A stretch of 64,000 bases of DNA from CATQHW01 sp965215345 (GCA_965215345.1 CBDCDL010000002.1:1426001-1490000), one strand, 5' to 3'; positions 45,198-54,300 are shown, numbered from the stretch's first letter. Made by a program: numbers and translations. The notes: generated from the letters alone by a model not told the origin.

Positions 45198-45354
45198 GCC
45201 GAGAGCCTCGCCGCCCGCGACGCGATGCATCGCTTCGGCTGCTTGCTCGACACCGGCGGGCGTACGCAAGGGCGCAAACGCGCTACTATACGGAACGGCC
45301 GATCGGGCGAACCGCCCGTGGTCCGATCGATCACCGACACGACAAGGAAATGCC

Positions 45355-46722
45355 ATGAACGACCTTCAATTCCTTCGCCGCGGCCCCGTCACGGTACGGT
45401 TGCTGCTGGTGCTCGGCCTGCTGATGGCGGGGTCGAGCGCCGCCTACGCGGCCGTCGCGGAAGAGACGGCCTTCGTCCTCAACACCTTCTCGTTCCTCCT
45501 CTGGGGAGGGCTGGTGATGTGGATGGCGGCCGGCTTCACGATGCTGGAGTCCGGGTCCGTTCGCACCAAGAACGCCTCCGTGATCTGCCTGAAGAACATC
45601 GGCCTCTACTCGATCGCGGGGCTGGCCTACTACATCGTCGGCTACAGCCTCATGTACACCGACGTGGGCGGCGTGATCGGCTCCTTCAGCCTGTTCTACC
45701 GGCCGTCGGCCGAGGAGCTGGCCCTGCTCGACGGCACCGGCGACGCGTCGGCCGTGATCGGCAACGACTACTCGGTGATGTCGGACTGGTTCTTCCAGAT
45801 GGTGTTCGTGGCGACCGCCGCCTCCATCGTGTCCGGCGCGCTGGCCGAGCGGGTCAAGATGTGGCCGTTCTTCCTGTTCACGCTGGTCCTGACCGCGTTC
45901 ATCTACCCGGTCGTCGGCGCCTGGACGTGGGGCGGCGGCTGGCTGGGCAGCATGGGCTTCCAGGACTTCGCCGGCTCCACGATCGTGCACGGCACCGGCG
46001 GCTGGGCGGCGCTGGCCGGCATCCTGGTGGTCGGGCCGCGCCTGGGCAAGTTCCGGAAGGACGGCTCGGTCAAGGTGACCCCGCCTTCCAATGTCGTGGT
46101 GGTAACGCTGGGCGTCTTCATCCTCTGGTTCGGGTGGTTCGGGTTCAACGGCGGCTCGCAGCTCGCTCTGGGGAGCGCGGCGGACGTGGTGGCCATGGGC
46201 CACGTGCTGGTCAACACCAACCTGGCGGCCGCGGCCGGCGTCGTGACGGCGCTGGCGTTCTCCCGCTTCATCCTGGGCCGCATGGACATGTTCGCGGGCC
46301 TGAACGGCGCCATCGCCGGCCTGGTCTCGATCACGGCCGGGCCCGACATCACCTCCCACGTCTGGGCGGTGATCATCGGCGCCATCGGCGGCATCGTCTG
46401 CACCGCCGCCATCAAGCTGCTGGAGAAGATGAAGCTGGACGACGTGGTCGGCGCGGTGCCCGCGCACCTGTTCGCCGGCGTCTGGGGCACCCTGGCGGTC
46501 TGCATCGCCGCGGGCGGCAACTTCGGCGTCCAGCTCCTGGGCGTGGTGGCCGTCGGCGCGTTCGTGTTCGTCGTGTCGCTGGTGGTGTGGAAGGTGGTCG
46601 ATGCCCTGCTGGGCGCCCGGGTGACCAGGAAGGTCGAGCAGCTCGGCCAGGACGTCGCCGAGCTCAAGATCGAGGCCTATCCGGAGTTCGTGCTCATGCC
46701 CGAGGAGGCCGACGAGGAGTAA
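45355..46722 (+). CDS. amt: Ammonium transporter (Amt)
   Basis: 455 residues with a cleavable-looking N-terminus (LLLVLGLLMAGSSAAYA) and about 11 membrane segments. The pore twin-His pair is seen as STIVHGTGG (His near residue 212) and VPAHLFAGVWG (His near 371). MWMAAGFTMLESGSVRTKNA and FWFGWFGFNGG-type blocks are conserved (seen here as LWFGWFGFNGGSQLAL). The cytoplasmic tail after residue 420 is longer than in E. coli AmtB. No GlnK gene is adjacent. It imports ammonium. Confidence 0.94.
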   Translation: MNDLQFLRRGPVTVRLLLVLGLLMAGSSAAYAAVAEETAFVLNTFSFLLWGGLVMWMAAGFTMLESGSVRTKNASVICLKNIGLYSIAGLAYYIVGYSLMYTDVGGVIGSFSLFYRPSAEELALLDGTGDASAVIGNDYSVMSDWFFQMVFVATAASIVSGALAERVKMWPFFLFTLVLTAFIYPVVGAWTWGGGWLGSMGFQDFAGSTIVHGTGGWAALAGILVVGPRLGKFRKDGSVKVTPPSNVVVVTLGVFILWFGWFGFNGGSQLALGSAADVVAMGHVLVNTNLAAAAGVVTALAFSRFILGRMDMFAGLNGAIAGLVSITAGPDITSHVWAVIIGAIGGIVCTAAIKLLEKMKLDDVVGAVPAHLFAGVWGTLAVCIAAGGNFGVQLLGVVAVGAFVFVVSLVVWKVVDALLGARVTRKVEQLGQDVAELKIEAYPEFVLMPEEADEE

Positions 46723-46783
46723 GTCGGCAGCGCTGTCTGCCACGACAGACCGGCCCCGATCCGCTACCGTACCGGCCAGAGCC

Positions 46784-47221
46784 ATGACCGCCGTCGTCGA
46801 CCACGTGGCGCTCAGCGTCAGCGACCTCGACACCTCGATCGCGTTCTATCGCGACCTGCTGGGCTTCAAGCTGCGCCGCGTCATCGAGGCGCCGCCGGAG
46901 ATGAACCTGGGCGTCGTCGCCGGCCTGCCTGCCTGCACGGCCCGCATCGCCCACATGTACCAGGGCGCGGTGATGCTGGAGCTGTTCCACTATCTGGACC
47001 CGGAGGGGCGCCCCGTGGGCGACCGCACGCAGGCCGACCGCGGCTTCTCCCACGTCGGCTTCCTGTGTACGGACATCCGCGCCGACCTCGAACGGCTGCG
47101 GCAGGCGGGGGTGGACATGGTGGGCGAGCTGGTCGAGTTCCGCCCGGAGGTATGGGTGCAGTATTTCTACGGACCGGACCGCGAAGTGCTGGAGCTGCGG
47201 CAGCTCCCGGAGTCGGGATGA
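46784..47221 (+). CDS. VOC/glyoxalase superfamily protein
   Basis: 145 residues, a standard single-domain VOC protein. VDHVALSVSDLDTSIAFYRD and LGFKLRRVIEAPP open it; MLELFHYLDPEG, GFSHVGFLC and VQYFYGPDREVLELRQLP supply the other half. His near residue 5 and the Glu in LELFH/LELRQ positions can bind metal, as in glyoxalase I and methylmalonyl-CoA epimerases. Its stop overlaps the next gene's ATG, starting a coupled four-gene run. Confidence 0.85.
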   Translation: MTAVVDHVALSVSDLDTSIAFYRDLLGFKLRRVIEAPPEMNLGVVAGLPACTARIAHMYQGAVMLELFHYLDPEGRPVGDRTQADRGFSHVGFLCTDIRADLERLRQAGVDMVGELVEFRPEVWVQYFYGPDREVLELRQLPESG

Positions 47222-47997
47222 GCGCCCGCACGGGAGCCCCGGTCGGGCGCAAGGTCGCGCTGGTGACCGGCGCGGCGGCCGGCATCGGCCGGCGGATCGC
47301 CGCCACGCTGGCGCGCGACGGCGCCGACGTGGCGATCGCGGACCTGAACATGGAGGAGGCGGCGGTCACGGCCGCCGAGGTGAACGAGGCCGGCGGCCGG
47401 TCGCTCTGCGTGCGTACCGACGTGGCCGACGAAGGGGCGATCCTGGAGCTGTTCGCGACGGTGGACGGCGAGCTCGGCGCCCCGGACATCCTGGTCAACA
47501 ACGCCGGCATCTGCGAGCTGACGCCGATCCTGGAGCTGGAGGTCGCCGCCTGGGACCGGATGATGGCGATCAACCTGCGCGGCACCTTCATCGCCAGCCG
47601 CGAGGCGTTCCGCCGCATGAAGGCACGCCACGAGCAGGGCGGAGGAGGCGGCCGCATCGTCAGCGTCGCCTCCATGGCCGGCAAGATCGGCGGCGCGGCG
47701 GCCGGCGCCCACTACTCGGCGTCCAAGGCCGGCATCATCTGCCTGACCAAGTCGCTGGCGCTGCAGGCGGCCCCGTACGGCATCACCGCCAACGCGGTGG
47801 CGCCCGGGCCGATCGACACGGCGCTCACGCGCGAATGGGGCGAGGACACCAACCGGGCGTTCGCTGCCAGGATCCCGCTGGGCGCCTACGGCCAGCCGGA
47901 GGACGTCGCCGAGGCGGTCGCCTTCCTGGCGTCCGACCGCGCCCGCTTCATCACCGGGGAGATCGTCGACGTCAACGGCGGCTTCCTGATGGACTGA
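47218..47997 (+). CDS. Short-chain dehydrogenase/reductase (FabG-like SDR)
   Basis: 259 residues. The cofactor motif is VTGAAAGIGRRIA (T-G-x-x-x-G-I-G), with LVNNAGICELTPI (NNAG), the catalytic VSVASMAG Ser and YSASKAGI (Y-x-x-x-K), and PGPIDTALT at the C-terminal side. An Asp after the second strand (IADLN) suggests NAD(H) preference. The ATG at 47218 overlaps the VOC stop. Substrate probably belongs to the same pathway as the E1-type enzyme that follows after 10 bp. Confidence 0.92.
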   Translation: MSARTGAPVGRKVALVTGAAAGIGRRIAATLARDGADVAIADLNMEEAAVTAAEVNEAGGRSLCVRTDVADEGAILELFATVDGELGAPDILVNNAGICELTPILELEVAAWDRMMAINLRGTFIASREAFRRMKARHEQGGGGGRIVSVASMAGKIGGAAAGAHYSASKAGIICLTKSLALQAAPYGITANAVAPGPIDTALTREWGEDTNRAFAARIPLGAYGQPEDVAEAVAFLASDRARFITGEIVDVNGGFLMD

Positions 47998-48007
47998 GGA
48001 TGACTTC

Positions 48008-50194
48008 GTGAAACGTACCCCGATCGACGGCTCCTTTCCCTGGGAGCGCTGGGAGTCCGACGCGGCCGACATCGAGCAGCTCGACCGCCGGCAGGCCGCG
48101 CGGCTGCTGTTCGACACGCTGGCGATCAACCGCTTCGAGCACGCCCTTCTGGAGCTCAAGAACGCCGGCGCCGTCTGGGGCCCCGTGCACACTTCCGTCG
48201 GTCAGGAGGCGACCGCCTCCGCGGCGGTGGCGGCGCTGCGGCCCACCGACAAGATGGCCGCCACCTACCGCGCCCACCACCAGTTCCTGGCCAAGGTGCT
48301 GCAGGCGCAGGTGCCGGCCGACTGGGACCCCGCGGCAGGCGAGCTGCCGGCAGAGGCGCAGGAGGTCTTCTACCGCACCATGGCCGAGATCATGGGGCTG
48401 GCGCCCGGCTACTGCGGCGGCCGCGGCGGCTCCATGCACCTGCGCCACAACGAGTCCGGCTTCCTGGGGTCGAACGCGATCGTCGGCGGCGGCGTGCCGC
48501 TGGCGGCCGGCGCCGCGTATGCGGAGCAGTTCGCCGGTTCAGGCGACGTGGTCGTCTGCTACATCGGCGACGGCGCGGTCAACCAGGGCGCCTTCCACGA
48601 GGCGTGCAACCTGGCGGGGCTCTGGTCGCTGCCGCTGATCGTCTTCGTGGAGAACAACCGCTACGCGGTGGCCACCCGCGTGCAGGACGCCTGCGCGGTG
48701 GAGCCCCTGTCGCGGCGCGCCTCCGCCTACGCCATGGACGGGTACCTCGTCGACGGCGACGACGCGATCGCCATCCTCGGACTGGTGCGGGAGGTGGCCG
48801 GCCGGCTGCGCGACGGCGGCACTCCGGCGATCATCGAGTGCGAGTGCTACCGCCGCTACCACCACGCCGGCGACGTGCCCGGCAGCGCCTTCCGCTACCG
48901 CACCAGGGAGGAGGAGGACCGCTACGCCGGCACCGAGGTGACGCGCGTGCTGCCGCGCATCCTCGTGGAGGCCGGCCTGCTCGACGACGCGGCGGTGGAG
49001 ACCATCGACGCGCTGGCCGAGCGGGGCGTTCAGGCGGCGCGGGCGGCGTGCACGGAGGACGGCGATCCGCCGCGCGTGCGCGAGAGCCTGTGGCCCGATC
49101 CCGGCACGGCCGGCGACGGAATGCGCAGCTCCGGCGCCGAACTGGACGGCTTGCGCTTCGTCGACCGTTCTCCGGAAGGCGGAAACGGCACGCCGCTGGA
49201 GCCGATGCGCTACTCGGACGCGATCGCCGCGGTGACCGGCCGCTGGCTGGAGCGGGAGGCGGACGCGATCGTATTCGGCGAGGAGGTGGCCAACCTGGGC
49301 GGCGGCGCCTACGGGGCGACGAAGGGGCTGGTCGAGCGCTTCCCGGACCGCGTGATCAACACCCCGATCTCCGAGGGCGGCTTCTCCGGACTGGGCTTCG
49401 GGGCCGCCATGCTCGGCATGCGCGTGGTGGTGGAGATCATGTTCGCGGACTTCGCGCTGGTGGCCGCCGACCAGCTCTTCAACCAGCTCTCGAAGGCGCG
49501 CCACATGTACGGCGACACCACCGACCTGCCGATCGTGGTGCGCAGCCGCGTCGGCACCGGGCTCGGCTACGGGGCGCAGCACTCCATGGACCCGGTCGGC
49601 CTGTACGGGATGTTTCCCGGCTTCCGGGTCATCGCGCCGGCCGACGCGTACGACTACATCGGCCTGTTCAACACCGCCATGCACTCGCTCGATCCGGTGG
49701 TGATCCTGGAGCACAACGCGCTGTACACGGAGCGCTCGCCGGCGCCGGCCGGCGACCTTGACTACGCCATCCCCTTCGGCGCGGCGCGCACCGTGCAGGC
49801 CGGCGATCAGGTCACCGTGCTGACCTACGGCGGCATGGTCGGGCGCTGCGCCGCCGTGGCCGCCGCGCTCGCCGAGGATGGCGTCTCCGTCGAGCTCCTC
49901 GACCTGCGCTGCCTGGACAAGCTGTCGATCGACTACGACGCCATCGGCGCCTCGCTCGCCAAGACCGGCGCCATGGTCATCGTCGAGGAGGCCGCCCGCA
50001 GCCAGGGGGTCGGCCCGGCGCTGGCGGCCGAGATCACCACCCGCTGTTTCGACGAGCTGGACGGCCCGGTGGCGTGCCTGACCTCGCTCGACATCTCCAC
50101 CCCCGTGTCCCGCCGGCTGGAGCTGGCGGCGCTGGTGAGCGACGAGCAGATCGACCAGACCGTGCGCGCGGTGGCCGACCGGAGCTGGCGCTGA
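48008..50194 (+). CDS. ThDP-dependent 2-oxoacid dehydrogenase E1, fused alpha and beta subunits
   Basis: 728 residues. Residues about 30-340 are an E1-alpha domain: HTSVGQEATASAAVAAL, APGYCGGRGGSMHL, and the ThDP motif GDGAVNQGAFHEA (residue 187) through VENN (216). Residues about 390-728 are an E1-beta domain: MRYSDAIAAVTGRWLERE, FGEEVANLGGGAYGATKGL, NTPISEGGFSGLGFGAAMLG. The fusion is typical of some branched-chain or acetoin-type E1 enzymes. It starts with GTG at 48008. No E2 lipoyl transferase or E3 is in the operon. The gene ends in TGATG with the LarA-like gene. Confidence 0.92.
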   Translation: MKRTPIDGSFPWERWESDAADIEQLDRRQAARLLFDTLAINRFEHALLELKNAGAVWGPVHTSVGQEATASAAVAALRPTDKMAATYRAHHQFLAKVLQAQVPADWDPAAGELPAEAQEVFYRTMAEIMGLAPGYCGGRGGSMHLRHNESGFLGSNAIVGGGVPLAAGAAYAEQFAGSGDVVVCYIGDGAVNQGAFHEACNLAGLWSLPLIVFVENNRYAVATRVQDACAVEPLSRRASAYAMDGYLVDGDDAIAILGLVREVAGRLRDGGTPAIIECECYRRYHHAGDVPGSAFRYRTREEEDRYAGTEVTRVLPRILVEAGLLDDAAVETIDALAERGVQAARAACTEDGDPPRVRESLWPDPGTAGDGMRSSGAELDGLRFVDRSPEGGNGTPLEPMRYSDAIAAVTGRWLEREADAIVFGEEVANLGGGAYGATKGLVERFPDRVINTPISEGGFSGLGFGAAMLGMRVVVEIMFADFALVAADQLFNQLSKARHMYGDTTDLPIVVRSRVGTGLGYGAQHSMDPVGLYGMFPGFRVIAPADAYDYIGLFNTAMHSLDPVVILEHNALYTERSPAPAGDLDYAIPFGAARTVQAGDQVTVLTYGGMVGRCAAVAAALAEDGVSVELLDLRCLDKLSIDYDAIGASLAKTGAMVIVEEAARSQGVGPALAAEITTRCFDELDGPVACLTSLDISTPVSRRLELAALVSDEQIDQTVRAVADRSWR

Positions 50195-51471
50195 TGGGCT
50201 CCGTCGAGTCGATCCTTTCCGGCGTGCCGATCCCGGAGGTGGTGACCGTCCGGCAGTCGCTGCCGCGTCCGCGGCTCGCCCGCGGGCAGCTCGAGGAGAC
50301 ACTGTCTCCGGCGGCGCTGGGCCGGTTGGTGCGCCGCGGCGAGTCGATCGCCATCGCCGTCGGCAGCCGCGGCGTGGCGAACCAGGCGGCGGTGGTGGCG
50401 CGGCTGGTGGCGTCGCTGCATCAGGCCGGCGCCGAGCCGTTCGTCGTCCCCGCGATGGGCAGCCACGGCGGCGCCACCGGCGAGGGGCAGGCCGAGCTGC
50501 TGGCCGGCATGGGCGTCAGCGAAGCGACGGTAGGTGCGCCGGTGCGCTCCTCCATGGAGGTGGAGCAGGCAGGCGAGGCTGACGGCCTGCCGGTGATGGT
50601 CGACCGGCTGGCGTGGCGGGCCGACGGCATCGTCATCGTCAACCGCATCAAGCCGCACCCGTCGTTCCGCGGCGAGCGGGAGAGCGGGCTGGCCAAGATG
50701 ATCGCCATCGGCCTGGGCAAGCAGGCGGGGGCGCAGGCGTATCACAGCCGCGGCATGACCGCGATGGCGGCCACCGTGCTGGCGGTCGCCTCCCGCGTGC
50801 TGGCCACCGGCCGCGTCCGCGCGGGCGTCGCGCTCCTGGAGAACGCCCACCATGAGACCTGCCACGTCGAGCTGCTCCCGGGAGCGGAGATCATCGAGCG
50901 CGAGCCGGGGCTTCTGGAACACGCGCGCGGCCTGCAGCCCACCCTGCCGTTCGCGGAGCTGGACGTGCTGGTGCTGGACCGGATCGGCAAGAACATCGCC
51001 GGCACCGGCTTCGACTGCAACGTGGTGGGCCGCTACAGCAACCCGGACCTCACCGGCGGGCCGGCGATCACCCGCATCGCGGCGCTCAGCCTGACGCCGG
51101 AGACGCACGGCAACGCCAACGGCATCGGCCTGGTGGACGTGACCACCCGCCGCGTGTTCGATCGCATGACCTTCGATGAGACCTACCCCAACGCGCTCAC
51201 CTCGACCGCGTCGGTGAGCGTCAAGATCCCGATGGTGCTGGCCACCGACGCGCTGGCGATCCGCGCGGCGATCCGGACCACCGGCGTCACCGATCCGGCG
51301 GCGCTGCGTCTGGCGCGCATCCGCGACACCCTGTCGCTCGGCGAGCTGCAGGCCAGCCCGGCCGCCGTTGAGGCCCTGAACGGGGCGACGCGGGTCGAAG
51401 TCGAAGGCTCGCCCGAGCCCCTCGCCTTCGACGGCGCGGGTGATCTGATGGGGCTGAACGGCACGCGATGA
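50194..51471 (+). CDS. LarA-like protein (DUF2088, lactate racemase N-terminal domain family)
   Basis: 425 residues. MGSHGGATGEGQAELLAGMG is the DUF2088 His-containing motif, followed by IVIVNRIKPHPSFRGERESG and KMIAIGLGKQAGAQAYHSRG. LarA uses a nickel-pincer cofactor to racemise lactate and related hydroxyacids; relatives act on other 2-hydroxyacids. No larB, larC or larE cofactor genes lie nearby, so the cofactor must come from elsewhere or this homologue works differently. The ATG overlaps the E1 stop (TGATG). Gene order suggests a 2-hydroxy/2-oxo acid substrate shared with the SDR and E1 enzymes. Confidence 0.8.
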   Translation: MGSVESILSGVPIPEVVTVRQSLPRPRLARGQLEETLSPAALGRLVRRGESIAIAVGSRGVANQAAVVARLVASLHQAGAEPFVVPAMGSHGGATGEGQAELLAGMGVSEATVGAPVRSSMEVEQAGEADGLPVMVDRLAWRADGIVIVNRIKPHPSFRGERESGLAKMIAIGLGKQAGAQAYHSRGMTAMAATVLAVASRVLATGRVRAGVALLENAHHETCHVELLPGAEIIEREPGLLEHARGLQPTLPFAELDVLVLDRIGKNIAGTGFDCNVVGRYSNPDLTGGPAITRIAALSLTPETHGNANGIGLVDVTTRRVFDRMTFDETYPNALTSTASVSVKIPMVLATDALAIRAAIRTTGVTDPAALRLARIRDTLSLGELQASPAAVEALNGATRVEVEGSPEPLAFDGAGDLMGLNGTR

Positions 51472-51506
51472 CGTAGTATCGCGCAGGGAGAACCCGGAGG
51501 CGGTGA

Positions 51507-51632
51507 TCAGCCGCGAGTGGTGCAGGCGAACAGGTAGCTCTTGCGCGCCGTGCCGTCGACGAGCACGCGCGGTCCGCGTATGCAGTTGGCCTGCCACAGG
51601 TCGTTGGGCAGCTCCGCCTCGAAGCGCCGGCG
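51507..51632 (-). pseudogene. Fragment of an integrase-core (rve) transposase
   Basis: About 40 codons read RRRFEAELPNDLWQANCIRG then PRVLVDGTARKSYLFACTTRG. This matches the start of a DDE integrase core as found in many IS3-superfamily and related transposases (P-N-D-L-W-Q-x-D, then G-x-x-x-x-x-Y-L-F-A). The catalytic Asp of WQxD is replaced by Asn, and nothing of the rest of the gene is visible. It is a scrap between the LarA-like gene and the Rpn-type gene. Confidence 0.5.
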
Positions 51633-51698
51633 AGGCCAGGCGAGGATTGGGGCGCCCTGCGCCGCTGCACGCGGCGGGTTCGGTATCCTGCGGACCCG

Positions 51699-52686
51699 AT
51701 GCATGACCAGAACTACAAGCGGATCTTCGCCTTCCCGCGTGTGATCGAGGATCTCCTGCGCGCCTTCGTCCCCGGCGACTGGCTCGAGGAGGTCGACTTT
51801 GCCACCCTGGGCAAGCTGTCCACCGAGTACATAAGCGACGAACTACTCCAACGCCACGGCGACAACGTATGGCGGATGCGCTTCCGCAACAACTGGCTGT
51901 ACCTGCTGGTGCTGGTGGAGTTCCAAGCGACCGACGATCCGTTGATGGCGTTGCGGATACACACCTACACCGGGCTGCTGTACCAGGAGCTGACGCGCAA
52001 CGACCAGCTCGACGCCGACGGTCGGCTGCCTGCGGTGCTGCCGCTGGTGCTGTACAACGGCGACGAACCGTGGCGGTCGCCGTTGCAGATGGGGGATCTG
52101 ATCGCGCCGGTGGGGGCCATGGTTGGCGCCATATCAACCGACGCAGCGATACTTCGTGCTTGACGAGCGTCGCGTACCAGCGGACGATCTACCGAGTCGC
52201 AACCGGATGAGCGCGGTGATCGGGTTGGAGCAGAGCCGATCGCCGCGTGAGGTGGCGCGGGTGGCGGAGATGCTGGCCGGGTGGCTACCGGACCTGCAGG
52301 AGCGGCGGGCGTTTGCGGACTGGATGGGGCAGATCGTGCAGCGGCTGGCGCCGAGCGGGGTGGAGGTGCCGGCGATCGGGAAGTTGGAGGACGTAAGCAT
52401 GACGTTGGTGGAACGAGCGGCCGAGTGGTCCAGGGAGTGGCTGCAGGAAGGGCTTGAACAGGGGCTTGAACAGGGGATCGAGCGCGAACGAGCGTTGCTG
52501 TGCCGAATGACGGCGTCGCGCTTCGGAGTGGCCACCGCCGAACGCTTGGCGCAGATGATGGCGCCCATTACCGACCCGGAGCGTCTGGCCGACATCGGCG
52601 ATTGGCTGGTGCAGAGCGACACCGGCGCCGACTTCCTCGCCCGCGCGGGCGCAGCGTCGACCGGGGGGAACCCGGACAGAGCCTGA
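51699..52686 (+). pseudogene. Rpn-family PD-(D/E)XK nuclease / YhgA-like protein, frameshifted
   Basis: The first frame (51699 to about 52112) has the Rpn N-terminus NYKRIFAFPRVIEDLLRAFV, the nuclease core YLLVLVEFQAT with its E-x-Q, and LPAVLPLVLYNGDEPWRSPL. The second frame continues with GPWLAPYQPTQRYFVLDERR and ends in a helical tail with a repeated EGLEQGLEQGIE. One G too many in the GTGGGGGCC run at about 52105-52112 separates them; GTGGGGCC would give one protein of about 328 residues. Rpn proteins are DNA nucleases that promote recA-independent recombination. Decay, sequencing error or homopolymer phase variation are all possible. Confidence 0.75.
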
Positions 52687-52711
52687 GCGAAGTTGGAACC
52701 CGGCCGGCCCT

Positions 52712-52746
52712 TTGACCTGACTGCGGGCGAAGTGGGACAATCCCAC
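52712..52746 (+). promoter_or_regulatory. vapBC promoter with palindromic operator
   Basis: TTGACC (52712-52717) and GACAAT (52736-52741) are 18 bp apart. A perfect inverted repeat GTGGGA-CAA-TCCCAC (52732-52746) covers the -10 and ends one base before the antitoxin ATG. No Shine-Dalgarno is present, so the mRNA may be leaderless. Autoregulation by the VapB-VapC complex is the expected use. Confidence 0.6.
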
Positions 52747-52747
52747 C

Positions 52748-52981
52748 ATGGCAACGGCACGAGCTGATGCGAAGAGGCGGGTCGTCATACCCACAGCCCA
52801 TCCTGGCGACATCTTCGATATCCAGAGTCATGGGGAGGGCAGACTCCTCCTCGTCCGGCTCCAGATTCCTCCGGCTCCTCCAAAGAAGAGCAGAGCGGAG
52901 TGTCTGGCAGCCATCGCCCGCAATCCCCTTCGTCTTCGGCTCTCCTGGGACGAACTGCGACGACTGACGCGCGAACCATGA
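52748..52981 (+). CDS. vapB: VapB-like antitoxin (AbrB-type)
   Basis: 77 residues. RRVVIPTAHPGDIFDIQ and the strand GRLLLVRLQIP resemble the swapped-hairpin AbrB fold (V-V-I-P ... P-G-D-x-F-x-I). The C-terminal half, with RNPLRLRLSWDELRRLTREP, would wrap the toxin. The gene ends ATGA with the vapC start. It follows directly on a palindromic promoter. Small but well supported by the partner. Confidence 0.72.
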   Translation: MATARADAKRRVVIPTAHPGDIFDIQSHGEGRLLLVRLQIPPAPPKKSRAECLAAIARNPLRLRLSWDELRRLTREP

Positions 52982-53403
52982 CGCTCCTCGACACGAACGT
53001 GCTGATCTATGCGTCCGCGGCGGGCGCTGAGCATCACGAGTGGGCACTCGGCGCCTTGGCTGATGCGGTGTCTGCGGACGGCGCAGCCGTCAATGCCGTC
53101 AGCGTGGCCGAGGTCTGTGTTGGAGTGGATGATGCGGCCACCGAAATCGAACGCATTCGCGACTGGGGGGTGGCGATTCTCGATGTGCCCGGCTCGGCGG
53201 CTGAGGTGTGTGCGGCCGCGTACCGCCGATATCGCGAAGAGAGACGATCTCAGTCCGGACTCGATGCTCCGGCGACCCCGCTCCCGGACTTCTTCATCGG
53301 CGCGCACGCGGAGATCATGCGGTGGCCGCTCGCGACCGCGGATCGATCCAGGATCGCAACCTACTTCCCCACCGTATCCCTGGTCACACCGTTTTCCCGA
53401 TAG
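52978..53403 (+). CDS. vapC: VapC-like PIN-domain toxin
   Basis: 141 residues. PIN-domain acidic residues are seen in TLLDTNVLIYA (Asp), VSVAEVCVGV (Glu), PLPDFFIGAHA (Asp) and LATADRSRIATYFP (Asp). VapC toxins are ribonucleases that cut tRNA or rRNA. The ATG at 52978 overlaps the antitoxin stop by four bases, a classic module. No truncation is apparent. Confidence 0.88.
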   Translation: MTLLDTNVLIYASAAGAEHHEWALGALADAVSADGAAVNAVSVAEVCVGVDDAATEIERIRDWGVAILDVPGSAAEVCAAAYRRYREERRSQSGLDAPATPLPDFFIGAHAEIMRWPLATADRSRIATYFPTVSLVTPFSR

Positions 53404-53538
53404 CCGCGGCGGCCACCGGCGCGCCCGTCTTCGCGCCGGGTCGGCCGAGATCCGGTCTCCTCCGGATTCGCGGAGCTGTTTGGCGGCTACGGTCCGTCGA
53501 GCCGGTCGGCCACTGTTCGACGGTCATTCGTCGATCCA

Positions 53539-53561
53539 GGGCGCCCGCGGGCCGGGCGCCC
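53539..53561. terminator. GC-rich hairpin after the lipoprotein gene
   Basis: GGGCGCCC occurs twice with 7 nt between and can pair over 8 bp. It starts 5 bp after the stop of the minus-strand lipoprotein gene. No T-run follows, so it is only a possible terminator. Confidence 0.35.
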
Positions 53562-53565
53562 CGCC

Positions 53566-54300
53566 CTACCGGAAGATCACCTCCAGGTCGACCGGTTCGT
53601 GCAGGAGCAACAGGTCGAGCAGGTCGAGCTCGAAGATCGCCACGCCGTCCTCGATGCGGCCGCCGCGCTGGGAGACCAACTCGCCGTCGACGGTGAGGCG
53701 TATGGTGATCACCGACTCGGAGATGGCGTCCGGACCGCTCGGACCCAGGACGAAGCCCATCATCGTCAGGTAGTCCTCGGCCGTGATCTCGGCGTTCTCA
53801 TCGGGTCCCATGGCGTGCACGACCGGATCGTCGAGCACCGGGAAGATCTGCTTGAGCTGCTTGTAGTTGTCAAGGTCCAGGTAGAGGCGCACGCGGGTGC
53901 CCTCCTCGACCTCCTCGAAGGTGACGATACCGGCCTCCCAGAGCAGGCTGGGGCTGGAGAACATGGCCGGCGCGTCCTCGAAGCTGAACGCGAGATCGAG
54001 GCGATGCTCGTCGGGTGCCTCGACCTCGGTGACCGTCACGCCCGGCAGGGCGGCCAGGGTGTCCTGGAGCGTCTCCAGGTTGACGAACCTCTCGTCCGGA
54101 AGTTCGATGCTGGCGAGCGCGGCCATCTCTCGCGCGCGCGCAACGAAATCGGGCGCCAAGTCGATGGCGATGGCGGTTTCGCCCGAGCGGTCGGCGCGAA
54201 CGGTGAGCTCCTGGGTGACGGCGCAGGCGCCGAGCGCCCACAGCGCGGCCAGGACGAGTGCGAGTGTGCGTGCTGCGCGGCGAAGTCGATGCGTGGTCAT
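53566..54300 (-). CDS. Small lipoprotein of unknown function (LppM-like)
   Basis: 244 residues. The signal peptide LRRAARTLALVLAALWALGAC puts the lipobox Cys at residue 26. A beta-rich body follows (ELTVRADRSGETAIAIDLAP; LDLAFSFEDAPAMF; VITIRLTVDGELVSQRGGRI). The opening pattern, a Cys followed by strands and an acidic helix, recalls the LppM domain, though similarity is loose. The ATG overlaps the M20 peptidase stop (ATGA), so the two are made together. Confidence 0.7.
   Translation of the reverse strand: MTTHRLRRAARTLALVLAALWALGACAVTQELTVRADRSGETAIAIDLAPDFVARAREMAALASIELPDERFVNLETLQDTLAALPGVTVTEVEAPDEHRLDLAFSFEDAPAMFSSPSLLWEAGIVTFEEVEEGTRVRLYLDLDNYKQLKQIFPVLDDPVVHAMGPDENAEITAEDYLTMMGFVLGPSGPDAISESVITIRLTVDGELVSQRGGRIEDGVAIFELDLLDLLLLHEPVDLEVIFR

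Noticed and set aside
43809..45356. 515-codon minus-strand frame
   Set aside because: Antisense shadow of the Gfo/Idh/MocA oxidoreductase gene.
45331..46833. 500-codon minus-strand frame opposite amt
   Set aside because: His/Asp/Gly-rich shadow composition with no hydrophobic or catalytic pattern.
48539..50302. 587-codon minus-strand frame
   Set aside because: Antisense shadow of the E1 dehydrogenase gene.
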